Shown: positions 1 through 6,136 of the stretch, piece by piece | Layout of the letters: each line of letters opens with the position of its first letter | Numbering within the stretch: position 1 is the stretch's first letter | From: Eubacteriales bacterium | GTDB taxonomy: Bacteria > Bacillota > Clostridia > Christensenellales > CAG-138 | DNA length: 8,656 nt | Assembly: GCA_030695285.1 (NCBI GenBank) | Contig: JAUYTF010000387.1 | Location: forward strand, 1-8,656 | Direction of reading: 5' to 3' | Notes under the pieces: model-generated | The model's database searches: none | Seen by the model: the letters and a program-made list of their open reading frames with translations, nothing else | Told to the model about the DNA's origin: nothing | Program-made: the position numbers and the translations under genes

Positions 1-1
1 A

Positions 2-952
2 GACATGCAAACGGAACTGGACGCGGTCAGGCAGTTTATGCTCGATTCCATTTCCGATGCCATACCGCTGGTGAAAGAACCTCTTGTGGAGGTCATTCAA
101 TCCGGAGGGAAAATGCTAAGGCCCGCGATGGTGATTCTCGGCGCGAAGCTTGGCAAATATAACAGCAAAAGAATTATCCCGATTGCAGCATGCGTTGAGT
201 TGCTGCACACGGCAACGTTGATTCACGATGACATCATAGACGAGGCCAGGCTTCGCAGAGGGATTGAGAGCGTTCATAGCAAATATTCAAAAGAAGTTGC
301 CGTTCTGGTTGGAGATTTTGTTTTTGCGAAAACGTTTGACTTACTCGCCGGAGATTATCCCGCCGAAATGCTGAAGAATCTTTCGCACAGCATCATGAAG
401 ATCTGTGAAGGCGAGCTGGCACAATATGCGCATCGCTACAGCGATTCTTTGGATTTGGATCAGTACATCGAGATCATCGCCGGAAAAACCGCCGCTTTGT
501 TTTCCATGAGCCTGTTTGCGGGCGCATACGAGGCCAAAGTCAGTAACCAGACGCAGCGATCCTTGATTCAGGCCGGATACTGCATCGGCATGATGTTCCA
601 AATTATCGACGACTGTCTGGACTATCTTGGCGAACCGTCGACAATCGGGAAGAATGTTGCCAACGACATCAAGCAGGGGGATATCACGCTGCCTTTGCTT
701 TTCGCGCTGAAAACCGAATCTTCCGGGGTTTTACACGAGCTGGTCTTTCAAAGCGGCTTGACAACGGAAAACATAGCCAGAATCGGAGCGCTTGTCATAG
801 AGAACCAAGGCGTTGCGATGGCGGAGGAAAAGGCGAGGGAGTATGGACGCGACGCACGCAAGGCGCTTGAGAAAATCAAAAAGTCCCAAAGCCGCACCAT
901 CCTTGAAAAAATGATAACCTCTATTTTGGATACACCAAGGCTTGACTCTTAG
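2..952 (+). CDS. Polyprenyl diphosphate synthase (trans-isoprenyl diphosphate synthase family), probably 5'-partial
   Basis: Family role: head-to-tail condensation of isopentenyl diphosphate onto an allylic diphosphate, giving the long prenyl chain of quinones or other lipids, in the cytosol. Counting from the ATG at 5, visible motifs are the substrate-binding GGK (34-36) with R39, the first Asp-rich motif DDIID (75-79) followed by RLRRG, H91, the KT pair at 161-162, and the second Asp-rich motif DDCLD (202-206) followed by GKN and DIKQGD. The residue five positions before the first Asp is Ala70, and such a small residue usually means a long-chain product (HepT/IspB type rather than FPP synthase). 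All catalytic motifs are intact. The GGK motif lies about ten residues nearer the N-terminus than usual and the frame stays open to the window edge, so the true start may lie upstream. The ATG at 5 cannot be excluded, because no ribosome binding site is visible. The gene converges on the histidine kinase, 61 bp away, with no clear terminator between them. Exact chain length is not determinable. Confidence 0.93.
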   Translation, partial: DMQTELDAVRQFMLDSISDAIPLVKEPLVEVIQSGGKMLRPAMVILGAKLGKYNSKRIIPIAACVELLHTATLIHDDIIDEARLRRGIESVHSKYSKEVAVLVGDFVFAKTFDLLAGDYPAEMLKNLSHSIMKICEGELAQYAHRYSDSLDLDQYIEIIAGKTAALFSMSLFAGAYEAKVSNQTQRSLIQAGYCIGMMFQIIDDCLDYLGEPSTIGKNVANDIKQGDITLPLLFALKTESSGVLHELVFQSGLTTENIARIGALVIENQGVAMAEEKAREYGRDARKALEKIKKSQSRTILEKMITSILDTPRLDS

Positions 953-1013
953 AAAAAATCATCTCTGGATTGAAAACACAGAAGCTTCCTTCGTAACGCG
1001 CTAGCACCATAGC

Positions 1014-2417
1014 CTATGGCTGATCTTTTCGCGACAAGTGCAGGCAAAATTCTACGCCATCCTCCCGGTTCTCCGCTGAGACACTGCCACCGTGCAGATG
1101 TGCGATCGATTTGACGATCGCGAGCCCAACTCCGTGGCCGTATGCGCGATCGCCGTTACCGCCGGTGTAAAACACATCCCAAATGCGCTCGAGCTGCTCT
1201 GCCGTCATACGGGAGCCGAAATTGTATACGCAAATACTCGTTTTACTCGCTTCTGCTCCGGCGTGCACACGGATCTCACCCGAATCCGGTGTATGCCGCA
1301 GCGCATTGGTTAAGAAATTTTCAACCGCTCTGCCGATCATCGCCTCGTCTGCAAAAATCTGGAGCGCTTCCGGCGCGTCGAAGCTCAGACGGACGTTCTT
1401 TTGCGCGGCTTCGTGCGCAAATCGTTCCGAGAGCGCGTCGAATATCGTGCGTACGGAAACCATCCGCAGCGCTGACTTCATCTGTTCGTTCTCCAGTTTA
1501 GAGAGTTCCAGCAGCTGCTGAATCTGTGCGTCCATCCGGTCGCACTCCGCCGAGATGACCGCGCAATACCGCGCGGTCTGTTCTTTGTCCTGCGCAACCC
1601 CGAACTGCAATCCTTCCGCATAACCTTTGATCACCGCGATCGGTGTCTTGAGTTCATGCGAAAGATCGCGCACCAGCCGCTTTCTGCGTGCAATATCCCG
1701 CTTTAACCGCTCGATGCTGTGGCTGAGCTTTTCGGAGATCTCGTTGATGCTCGAGCCAAGCGCACCTAGCTCGTCCTGCGTCTCGACGCGAACGCGCTCC
1801 GAGAAATCCAGCTCGGCAATCCGTGCCGTGACGCGGCTCATCTCAACGAACGGTTTTGTGATCACGCGCGAGAAGAGCAGCGTCACGCCGCCGCCAAGCA
1901 GAATCAGCCCAGCTCCGACGATCAGATAAAACCGATTTGCAGTCGCCGCGCTGTCCTCAATGCCTTTGATGCTCTTGCTCAAAACAAGATAGCGCGCGCC
2001 CGAGACCCTGCGGACGTGAACCAGATTCGTGCTTCCGTTTTCGTTGACGGTCTTGGTGAACATAATCCGTAACCTGCGCCCGGTATCCGCGGGAATCAGG
2101 CTTTGAATTTCGTCCGACAACTCCGCTGCATTCTTTTTCCCGGTAAACGAGGACGCCAGCACGGTCCCGTTCGCATCAACGATGCGTATCCCGACGTTGT
2201 TGTCCCAGTCGAGCTGTAGAATAGCCGCTTCCAAATCGCCGCCGGACTGCTTGAGCGCCGCCACCACTTCAGTGCCAAGGGTGCGAAGCAGCACCCGGTT
2301 TCGGGCAACGTAAAACTGCCTCAGCAGCAGCAGGTTGCAGACAAGGCCGATCAGCACAAGCAATACGATAAATCCGCTCAACAGCAGAAACACTCGTTTC
2401 CGGAGGGTCAGTTTCAT
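1014..2417 (-). CDS. HAMP-domain sensor histidine kinase of a two-component system
   Basis: A 467-residue membrane kinase that should autophosphorylate and pass phosphate to the response regulator encoded just upstream. Order of parts: TM1 at about 9-33; an extracytoplasmic sensor of about 125 residues containing a VDANGTVLASS stretch reminiscent of Cache/PDC folds; TM2 at about 163-183; HAMP at about 184-237; HisKA with the H-box DLSHELKTPI and phospho-acceptor His254; and HATPase_c with N-box ENFLTNALRHT (366-376), a G1 region reading VYNFGSRM (397-404) and G2 GHGVGLAIVKS (427-437). G1 has Asn-x-Gly where many kinases have Asp-x-Gly, a variant seen in other Bacillota kinases. The start is the ATG whose first bases overlap the regulator stop (ATGA), with GAGGTGG just upstream, indicating translational coupling. 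The signal is unknown. The sensor region matches no family I can name. Confidence 0.95.
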   Translation of the reverse strand: MKLTLRKRVFLLLSGFIVLLVLIGLVCNLLLLRQFYVARNRVLLRTLGTEVVAALKQSGGDLEAAILQLDWDNNVGIRIVDANGTVLASSFTGKKNAAELSDEIQSLIPADTGRRLRIMFTKTVNENGSTNLVHVRRVSGARYLVLSKSIKGIEDSAATANRFYLIVGAGLILLGGGVTLLFSRVITKPFVEMSRVTARIAELDFSERVRVETQDELGALGSSINEISEKLSHSIERLKRDIARRKRLVRDLSHELKTPIAVIKGYAEGLQFGVAQDKEQTARYCAVISAECDRMDAQIQQLLELSKLENEQMKSALRMVSVRTIFDALSERFAHEAAQKNVRLSFDAPEALQIFADEAMIGRAVENFLTNALRHTPDSGEIRVHAGAEASKTSICVYNFGSRMTAEQLERIWDVFYTGGNGDRAYGHGVGLAIVKSIAHLHGGSVSAENREDGVEFCLHLSRKDQP

Positions 2418-3088
2418 AACGCCACCTCAAAACGATATCCGGCACCGCGCACGGTTTGAATCATCGTTCCGCAGGAGAGCAGTTTTTGCCGCAGGGTTTT
2501 GATGTGTGTGTCCACGGTCCGTTCGTCGCCTTCAAAATCGTATCCCCAAATCTTTGCAAGCAGTTTTTCGCGCGAAAACACAACGCCGCGGTTTTGCAGC
2601 AGCAGCGAGAGGAGCAAAAACTCCTTGTTGCTCAAGACTACTTCAGCGCCCGAAACTAGCACCTGCCGCTTCTCAAGCGAAACTGACAGCGCGCCGAAGC
2701 ACAGCATCCCGCCCAAATCACGGGTGGTTCTGCGCAAAAGCGCGTTTAACCGCGCAACAAACACCGCATAGCGGAACGGCTTTGCGAGATAGTCGTCCGC
2801 GCCGTGCTTGAGCCCCGCGATTTCGCTCTGCTCATCGTCCAGCGCGGTGAGCATCATGACGGGTACGTCAGACTGCGCACGAATCTCCCTGAGCACGTCC
2901 CAGCCGTCGTAGACCGGCATCATCACGTCGAGAATGACGAGCCCCGGCTCCGTGCCGGAAAAGAAACGGTCAATGGCCTGCTTTCCGTCTGCGGCTTCGA
3001 CCGCGTCATAGCCCTGTTGCCGCACAATGTCGCAGATGAGCGCGCGAAGCGATGGATCATCGTCCGCAACCAAAACCCGAATTTGCAT
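2414..3088 (-). CDS. OmpR/PhoB-family DNA-binding response regulator
   Basis: A 224-residue transcription regulator. The N-terminal receiver domain (about 3-118) has the acidic pocket D9-D11, phospho-acceptor Asp54 in LDVMMP, the switch Thr81 in MLTA, and Lys103 in LAKPF. A short linker leads to a winged-helix Trans_reg_C domain (about 128-222) ending in the typical TVRGAGYRF. The frame is open 60 codons further upstream, but that extension is unlike any receiver and crosses the promoter. The ATG at 3088 is preceded by AGAGGTGAT, an excellent Shine-Dalgarno match, and puts the receiver at residue 3, so I chose it. The sensor kinase starts inside the stop codon. Phosphorylated members of this family bind as dimers to direct repeats. 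GTGAAA repeats upstream of the neighbouring secreted protein gene are candidate targets, but the regulon is inference. Confidence 0.96.
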   Translation of the reverse strand: MQIRVLVADDDPSLRALICDIVRQQGYDAVEAADGKQAIDRFFSGTEPGLVILDVMMPVYDGWDVLREIRAQSDVPVMMLTALDDEQSEIAGLKHGADDYLAKPFRYAVFVARLNALLRRTTRDLGGMLCFGALSVSLEKRQVLVSGAEVVLSNKEFLLLSLLLQNRGVVFSREKLLAKIWGYDFEGDERTVDTHIKTLRQKLLSCGTMIQTVRGAGYRFEVAL

Positions 3089-3092
3089 CCTT

Positions 3093-3101
3093 ATCACCTC
3101 T
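3093..3101 (-). promoter_or_regulatory. Ribosome binding site fixing the response regulator start
   Basis: On the minus strand this reads AGAGGTGAT, matching nine bases of the anti-Shine-Dalgarno complement except its first G, four bases before the ATG at 3088. It decides for the 224-residue form over a 284-residue open frame whose extra N-terminus would be translated from the promoter region. Confidence 0.8.
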
Positions 3102-3158
3102 GGCGTTCGCAGTATCAAGCGTAGAGATAGAGAAACGAGCTGTCTTCCGGTTGAGTTC

Positions 3159-3187
3159 AGTATAGCATACAGCTTTTCTGATCCCAA
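3159..3187 (-). promoter_or_regulatory. Sigma-A type promoter for the two-component operon
   Basis: Minus strand: -35 TTGGGA (3187-3182), a 17-bp spacer, then -10 TATACT (3164-3159) preceded by TGC, which makes an extended -10 (TGCTATACT). The -10 matches consensus at 5 of 6 positions and the -35 at 4 of 6. The start site would fall near 3152, giving a leader of about 63 nt before the response regulator. It lies downstream of the terminator that ends the secreted-protein gene, so the regulator-kinase pair is its own transcription unit. Confidence 0.75.
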
Positions 3188-3233
3188 TGGGAAACGCTGC
3201 AACCATTCGATCATTAGCCGCAACCGTGTTAAG

Positions 3234-3265
3234 AAAAACCTGCGCGTTTGTATCGCAGGTTTTTT
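3234..3265 (-). terminator. Rho-independent terminator of the secreted coiled-coil gene
   Basis: Perfect 11-bp inverted repeat: AAAAACCTGCG (3234-3244) and CGCAGGTTTTT (3254-3264), with a 9-nt loop. On the minus strand the stem runs into TTTTTCTT. It starts 37 bp past the stop of the coiled-coil gene at 3302. The plus strand also gives a U-run after the stem, so it could act in both directions, but no plus-strand gene reads into it. Confidence 0.85.
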
Positions 3266-3301
3266 CATGGGTAAGGCGACTCAATAGCCCCGGATGCGGG
3301 A

Positions 3302-3844
3302 TCATCCGAGCAGCGCGACGAGTTCCTTCAGGGCTGTATTCACCTGCTGTTTTAGCGCGATTCTCGATTCCAGCACGGAGATCGCCTGATTGACCGATGT
3401 TTTCGCGGCGGCAAAGTCTTTCGCGGCTATGCTGGCGCGCGATGCCTGCATGCTCTGTCGAACCTGCCCGCTTGTGGCTTCCATCGACGCCCGCAGTTGT
3501 TTGAGCGTTTCGAGCAATTCTGCGATGCGCTCCGGCAAAGCGGGCGTATTCGTGCCTGTTTTGACCGCCTGCAATCCGGCTTTGACCTGCTGACCAAGTG
3601 CCTTATTCTCTTGCGAAAGGGCGGTTGCCTGCGCCTGGAGGGTTTTGAGGGTCTGCCTGCCTTCCGCGATCTCTGCGCGTAGCGCCTGTTCTTCCGGGGT
3701 CAGCATGGTTCTGGGGCGAACCGTCGGCGCGAGGGTTGTTGTGGCAGGAGCCGGGGTCGGGGTCGTTCCCTCCGTTTCCGCGAGCGCCACAGTCGGGATC
3801 ATCAGCAGGAGCAGTGCTCCGAGAAAAACCAGTGTCTTTTTCAT
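3302..3844 (-). CDS. Secreted Thr/Pro-rich coiled-coil protein of unknown function
   Basis: A 180-residue protein that I cannot assign to a named family. It begins with a clear Sec signal peptide (basic MKK, a leucine-rich core at 5-16, and a likely signal peptidase I site after ALA at residue 22). No lipobox cysteine is present and the mature protein has no cysteine. Residues 25-46 are a low-complexity Thr/Pro/Ala linker, as in cell-surface spacers. From about 50 to 178 the sequence is Ala/Gln/Glu/Leu-rich with heptad-like spacing and few aromatics, so mostly helical or coiled coil. The frame is open upstream to 3973, but the ATG at 3844 starts the signal peptide and has AAAGGATGG six bases upstream. 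It is a single gene, ended by the hairpin at 3234-3265, lying beside the two-component operon on the same strand. That neighbourhood suggests an envelope-stress or envelope-sensing role, which is inference only. Confidence 0.85.
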   Translation of the reverse strand: MKKTLVFLGALLLLMIPTVALAETEGTTPTPAPATTTLAPTVRPRTMLTPEEQALRAEIAEGRQTLKTLQAQATALSQENKALGQQVKAGLQAVKTGTNTPALPERIAELLETLKQLRASMEATSGQVRQSMQASRASIAAKDFAAAKTSVNQAISVLESRIALKQQVNTALKELVALLG

Positions 3845-4013
3845 AGAATTCCATCCTTTCATTTTCCAAGTGCCGCAAGGGCTGAATCCGGCAACGCATC
3901 CCGAATCGCCTCGTCGATAGACGCTGCCGGCTCGTTCCTCGCCGCTTCCGATTGCTCCACCATCCTCAGGCATGTCGCAAACTCACCCTGCAGGCATACA
4001 ATAGTGCGCTTGT

Positions 4014-4053
4014 GTGAAATTCAGGTGAAACCGGATTTGAAAATTTTGTGAAC
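4014..4053 (-). promoter_or_regulatory. Candidate OmpR-family operator: direct repeats spaced 11-12 bp
   Basis: On the plus strand: GTGAAA (4014-4019), 5 bp, GTGAAA (4025-4030), then weaker copies TTGAAA (4037-4042) and GTGAAC (4048-4053). Start-to-start distances are 11, 12 and 11 bp. On the minus strand this is TTTCAC-N5-TTTCAC, the geometry known for PhoP/OmpR-type regulators. It lies about 170 bp upstream of the secreted-protein start and two genes away from an OmpR-family regulator. The assignment rests on geometry only. Confidence 0.35.
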
Positions 4054-4237
4054 GAAACGTCCAAATTTGAAAAACAGGCTAAGCGGGAAAAGCGAAGAGC
4101 CTGAATCATGCAAAAAAGGACGGAGACAATGCGTTTCTTCTTGGCGCACTGGGAGCCGAATGAAATATTTCTTTTCTTCTTTACGCGCAGATCCCATAAT
4201 GGAGACAGGTAGATTTCAGAGAGTCAAACCAAAGCAG

Positions 4238-4268
4238 TTCAAACAGTCTTCTTCCAGCATGGTATTAC
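4238..4268 (+). promoter_or_regulatory. Weak candidate promoter for the rudS-like gene
   Basis: An extended -10 TGGTATTAC (4260-4268), with TTCAAA 19 bp upstream as a poor -35. It would place the transcript start about 20 nt before the start codon, leaving just the ribosome binding site AAGGAG (4283-4288). An alternative is TTGGCG-17-AATATT at 4141-4169. Neither is strong. Confidence 0.25.
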
Positions 4269-4295
4269 TCATCGTAAAGGAAAAGGAGACCGCAT

Positions 4296-5261
4296 ATGAC
4301 AGAATCGATGGACGCAAAAAAGCCCACCATCGTGGTGAGCAGGTGCTTGGGGTTTTGCAAGTGCCGTTATAACGGAGATGTGCTAAGCAGCGCTTTCGTT
4401 GAGTCGCTCAAGCCGCATGTGAACTACATCACAACCTGTCCGGAGGTCGAGATCGGGCTTGGCGTTCCGCGTAATCCCGTGCGGCTCGTCAGCCGGAACG
4501 GTTCGGTCGAACTCTATCAGCCCTCCGAAGACAAGACGGTTACCGATCAGATGAATCAATATTCCGAGGCGTTCTTCGGCTCGGTCGGGCTCATCCAAGG
4601 CCTGATTTTAAAAGGGCGTTCCCCTTCCTGCGGCATCAAGGATGTCAAGATCTATTCCGGCGTCGAAAAATCTTCGAGCTCGCAAAAAGGCATCGGTATC
4701 TTCGCCGCGCATGCAATCAAGCGCTACCCCAACCTGCCGATCGAGGAGGAAGGGCGCTTAAGCAATTATGCCATCCGCGAGCACTTCTTAACGAAACTCT
4801 ATACCGTGTTCCGGTTTCAGGCGGTAAAGGATTCGCGATCCATGAAGGAACTGGTGCAGTTTCATTCCGGGCACAAGTTTTTACTGATGGCGTACAACCA
4901 GACCCAATTGAGGCTGCTTGGCAAAATCGTCGCCAATCAGGAGAAGAAGCGCATCGATGAGGTCTTGGCGCAATACGAGCAGCATCTAGGTCTTGCGTTT
5001 GGCCGCCTGCCGACAAGAAACAACTACATCAACACGTTTCAGCATATCTTCGGTTATTTCTCGGATGCGCTCAGCGAAAAGGAGAAGTCGTTTCTGCTGG
5101 ATCGGTTTCAAAAGTACCGCGAGGGAAAAATCCACATCAGCGCGATTCTAAACGTGCTGCGCACCTATGCGATCCAGCACAATCATGAGTATCTGCTCAA
5201 TCAGGCCATTTGGTCGGCGTATCCCGAAGAACTTCTCGATATCAGCGATTCGGGGAAATAG
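4296..5261 (+). CDS. rudS: DUF523-DUF1722 fusion protein (RudS/YbgA family), probable tRNA 4-thiouridine desulfidase
   Basis: A 321-residue cytosolic protein of two parts. The N-terminal DUF523 (TudS-type desulfidase, about 10-150) shows SRCLG (C17), a nearby YNG, CPEVEIGLGVPR (C48) and LKGRSPSCGI (C112). These three spaced cysteines match those that hold the [4Fe-4S] cluster in TudS enzymes. C21 and C23 are additional. The C-terminal DUF1722 (about 185-305) begins with LVQFHSGHKFLLMAY and is mostly helical. From established knowledge, TudS removes sulfur from thiouracils, and the TudS-DUF1722 fusion called RudS de-modifies 4-thiouridine in tRNA; the plain DUF1722 protein of E. coli is YbgA. 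Activity here is inferred from architecture and intact cysteines. The ATG at 4296 has AAGGAG seven bases upstream. The gene is divergent from the secreted-protein gene and stands alone; no thiI-like or photolyase gene is visible in the window. Confidence 0.92.
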   Translation: MTESMDAKKPTIVVSRCLGFCKCRYNGDVLSSAFVESLKPHVNYITTCPEVEIGLGVPRNPVRLVSRNGSVELYQPSEDKTVTDQMNQYSEAFFGSVGLIQGLILKGRSPSCGIKDVKIYSGVEKSSSSQKGIGIFAAHAIKRYPNLPIEEEGRLSNYAIREHFLTKLYTVFRFQAVKDSRSMKELVQFHSGHKFLLMAYNQTQLRLLGKIVANQEKKRIDEVLAQYEQHLGLAFGRLPTRNNYINTFQHIFGYFSDALSEKEKSFLLDRFQKYREGKIHISAILNVLRTYAIQHNHEYLLNQAIWSAYPEELLDISDSGK

Positions 5262-5514
5262 CCGGACTGTCAGAATGGAACCGCAATCCATCTCTATTGA
5301 TGACCTGCGCCCATAAGAAGCGGACCACTGCAAATTAGGGAAACGATGTGCAGGCGGCCTTCAGGTTCGATTTCTGGGCAAAATCAACCGCTGTAAGGTA
5401 TGAAAGCAGGCGCTGTGCGGACGGAACTCGTTTTAGACCCTTCGCCAGTGCTCTGTTTTGTCAATACGGAATGTAATCTTTTATTGGACCCATTGAACGC
5501 AAATAAATAGCATG
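5262..5514. other. Gene-free stretch after the rudS-like gene
   Basis: No gene, RNA or repeat recognised. Frames on both strands are short and unlike any family I know. It leads into a terminator-like hairpin and the helicase relic, and is most simply read as eroded accessory DNA. Confidence 0.5.
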
Positions 5515-5546
5515 GCACACGAAATGGTATCACATCGTGTGCTTTT
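5515..5546 (+). terminator. Terminator-like hairpin
   Basis: Inverted repeat GCACACGA (5515-5522) and TCGTGTGC (5535-5542), an 8-bp perfect stem with a 12-nt loop, followed by TTTT then GTGA. The U-run is short and the loop large, so its strength is uncertain. It lies about 250 bp after the rudS-like stop and directly before the helicase relic, so it may end the rudS-like transcript or be left from a lost gene. Confidence 0.45.
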
Positions 5547-5550
5547 GTGA

Positions 5551-5984
5551 ATGAACTCTCACGAAGAGATACAATCGCGCGAGTTGAGAGGGTGCAAAGG
5601 GGCGGCATGGGATAACTATCTTGTTTTGTTGGAGGAAACGGATGAAACCGCGCTGATTCAGGCCATCCGCTCGCTTGAACCCATCGTCATCGTGGATGAA
5701 AGCCATTATCCACATCCGACCTTAGTTTGGAGACGCTGCGAAACTTTAACCCAAGCTTCATTTTGGATCTGACCGCAACGCCGAAATTAAATAGCAATGT
5801 GATTTCCTATGTAGACGCCGCGCAGCTCCCGCGGAAACTCAATGAGACCGCGTTGAAAGCCATCGGTAAGATACACATTGTTAAACTAGTTGGAAAACAA
5901 TCCGTCGCTAAAGCCCACCGCAAGATTGACCGCAGCGATCACCGCAAAGAACAAATGGAGATCTTTTCTGTTTGTTCGACATAA
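5551..5984 (+). pseudogene. Frameshifted, truncated SF2 helicase relic (type III restriction Res-like)
   Basis: Two adjacent frames together encode a fragment of a DEAD/DEAH helicase. The first (from 5551) contains IRSLEPIVIVDESH, i.e. Walker B/motif II. The second, open through 5727-5984, continues with DLSLETLRNFNPSF, ILDLTATPKLNSN (motif III TAT) and ISYVDAAQL. This order and wording match the Res/helicase subunits of type III-like restriction systems. Between the His of DESH (ending at 5706) and the Asp of DLSLE (at 5718) there are 11 nt, where an intact gene would need a multiple of three, so a 1-nt loss is likely. Resemblance fades after about 5826; the rest of the second frame is not recognised. 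Motif I (Walker A) and the whole C-terminal helicase lobe are missing, and an in-frame stop directly precedes 5551. I read it as a dead remnant; a sequencing error could explain the shift but not the missing ends. Confidence 0.75.
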
Positions 5985-6136
5985 GGAATCTTTCAGCACC
6001 CAGTGTTTCTAAAGCGCTTTAGCGATACTAACACAGACGAATCCCCGATTGAAGGCTGTTTTCCGGCTGTCATTTATATTCCGCCGGTGATTGGCTCGTA
6101 TGCCAAATCAGCCGATCAATGTCGCTGGTTTATTGC
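5985..6136. other. Non-coding remnant between helicase relic and ADP-ribosylglycohydrolase gene
   Basis: The plus-strand frame of the helicase relic stays open past its stop at 5984, down to about 6140, with a protein-like composition (for example AVIYIPPVIGSYAK at about 6069-6110), but I recognise no family. It may be more decayed coding sequence. A 14-bp palindrome lies inside it. No terminator is evident for the minus-strand gene that ends at 6137. Confidence 0.35.
6009..6022. promoter_or_regulatory. Perfect palindrome resembling a LacI-family/cre operator
   Basis: CTAAAGCGCTTTAG is a perfect 14-bp palindrome with a central CG and AAAG/CTTT arms, the form bound by LacI/GalR regulators, including CcpA cre sites. 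No promoter is clear next to it, and it lies downstream of the ADP-ribosylglycohydrolase gene rather than before a start. It could be an orphan site left with the decayed genes. Confidence 0.35.

Larger units (their letters stand above)
3845..4295. other. 451-bp region between divergent genes
   Basis: The region lies between the secreted coiled-coil gene (-) and the rudS-like gene (+) and has no convincing gene. It contains a short open stretch on the minus strand (about 3859-4020), GTGAAA direct repeats at 4014-4053 and a weak candidate promoter for the plus-strand gene at 4238-4268. A plus-strand frame from 4067 to 4372 overlaps the start of the next gene, has Ser/Lys/Arg-rich unpatterned content and no family resemblance, so I treat it as non-coding. 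No riboswitch or T-box signature was recognised. Confidence 0.6.

Noticed and set aside
1007..1019. CCATAG-C-CTATGG palindrome at the end of the kinase gene
   Set aside because: A one-base centre cannot form a hairpin loop, there is no U-run, and it overlaps the kinase stop; not a credible terminator for either converging gene.
1102..1122. Inverted repeat GCGATCG-N6-CGATCGC
   Set aside because: It lies inside the kinase ATPase domain, encodes conserved residues and has no U-run.
3089..3268. Sixty-codon N-terminal extension of the response regulator
   Set aside because: It is open in frame but unlike any receiver domain, crosses the promoter at 3159-3187, and is beaten by the strong ribosome binding site before 3088.
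3845..3973. Forty-three-codon N-terminal extension of the secreted coiled-coil protein
   Set aside because: The signal peptide begins at the ATG at 3844, which has its own ribosome binding site; the extension would bury it.
4129..4212. 27-residue frame (starting MRFFLAHWEP) with GGACGGAG upstream, a possible leader peptide
   Set aside because: The ribosome binding site is decent, but there is no regulatory codon run, attenuator hairpin or family resemblance.
4067..4372. 101-codon plus-strand frame overlapping the start of the rudS-like gene
   Set aside because: No good ribosome binding site, unpatterned Ser/Lys/Arg-rich content, and overlap in another frame with a well-supported gene.
5262..5550. 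Search for the missing N-terminal half (Walker A) of the helicase
   Set aside because: No GxGKT/S-type motif or Res-like sequence was recognised in any frame there, so the relic was not extended.
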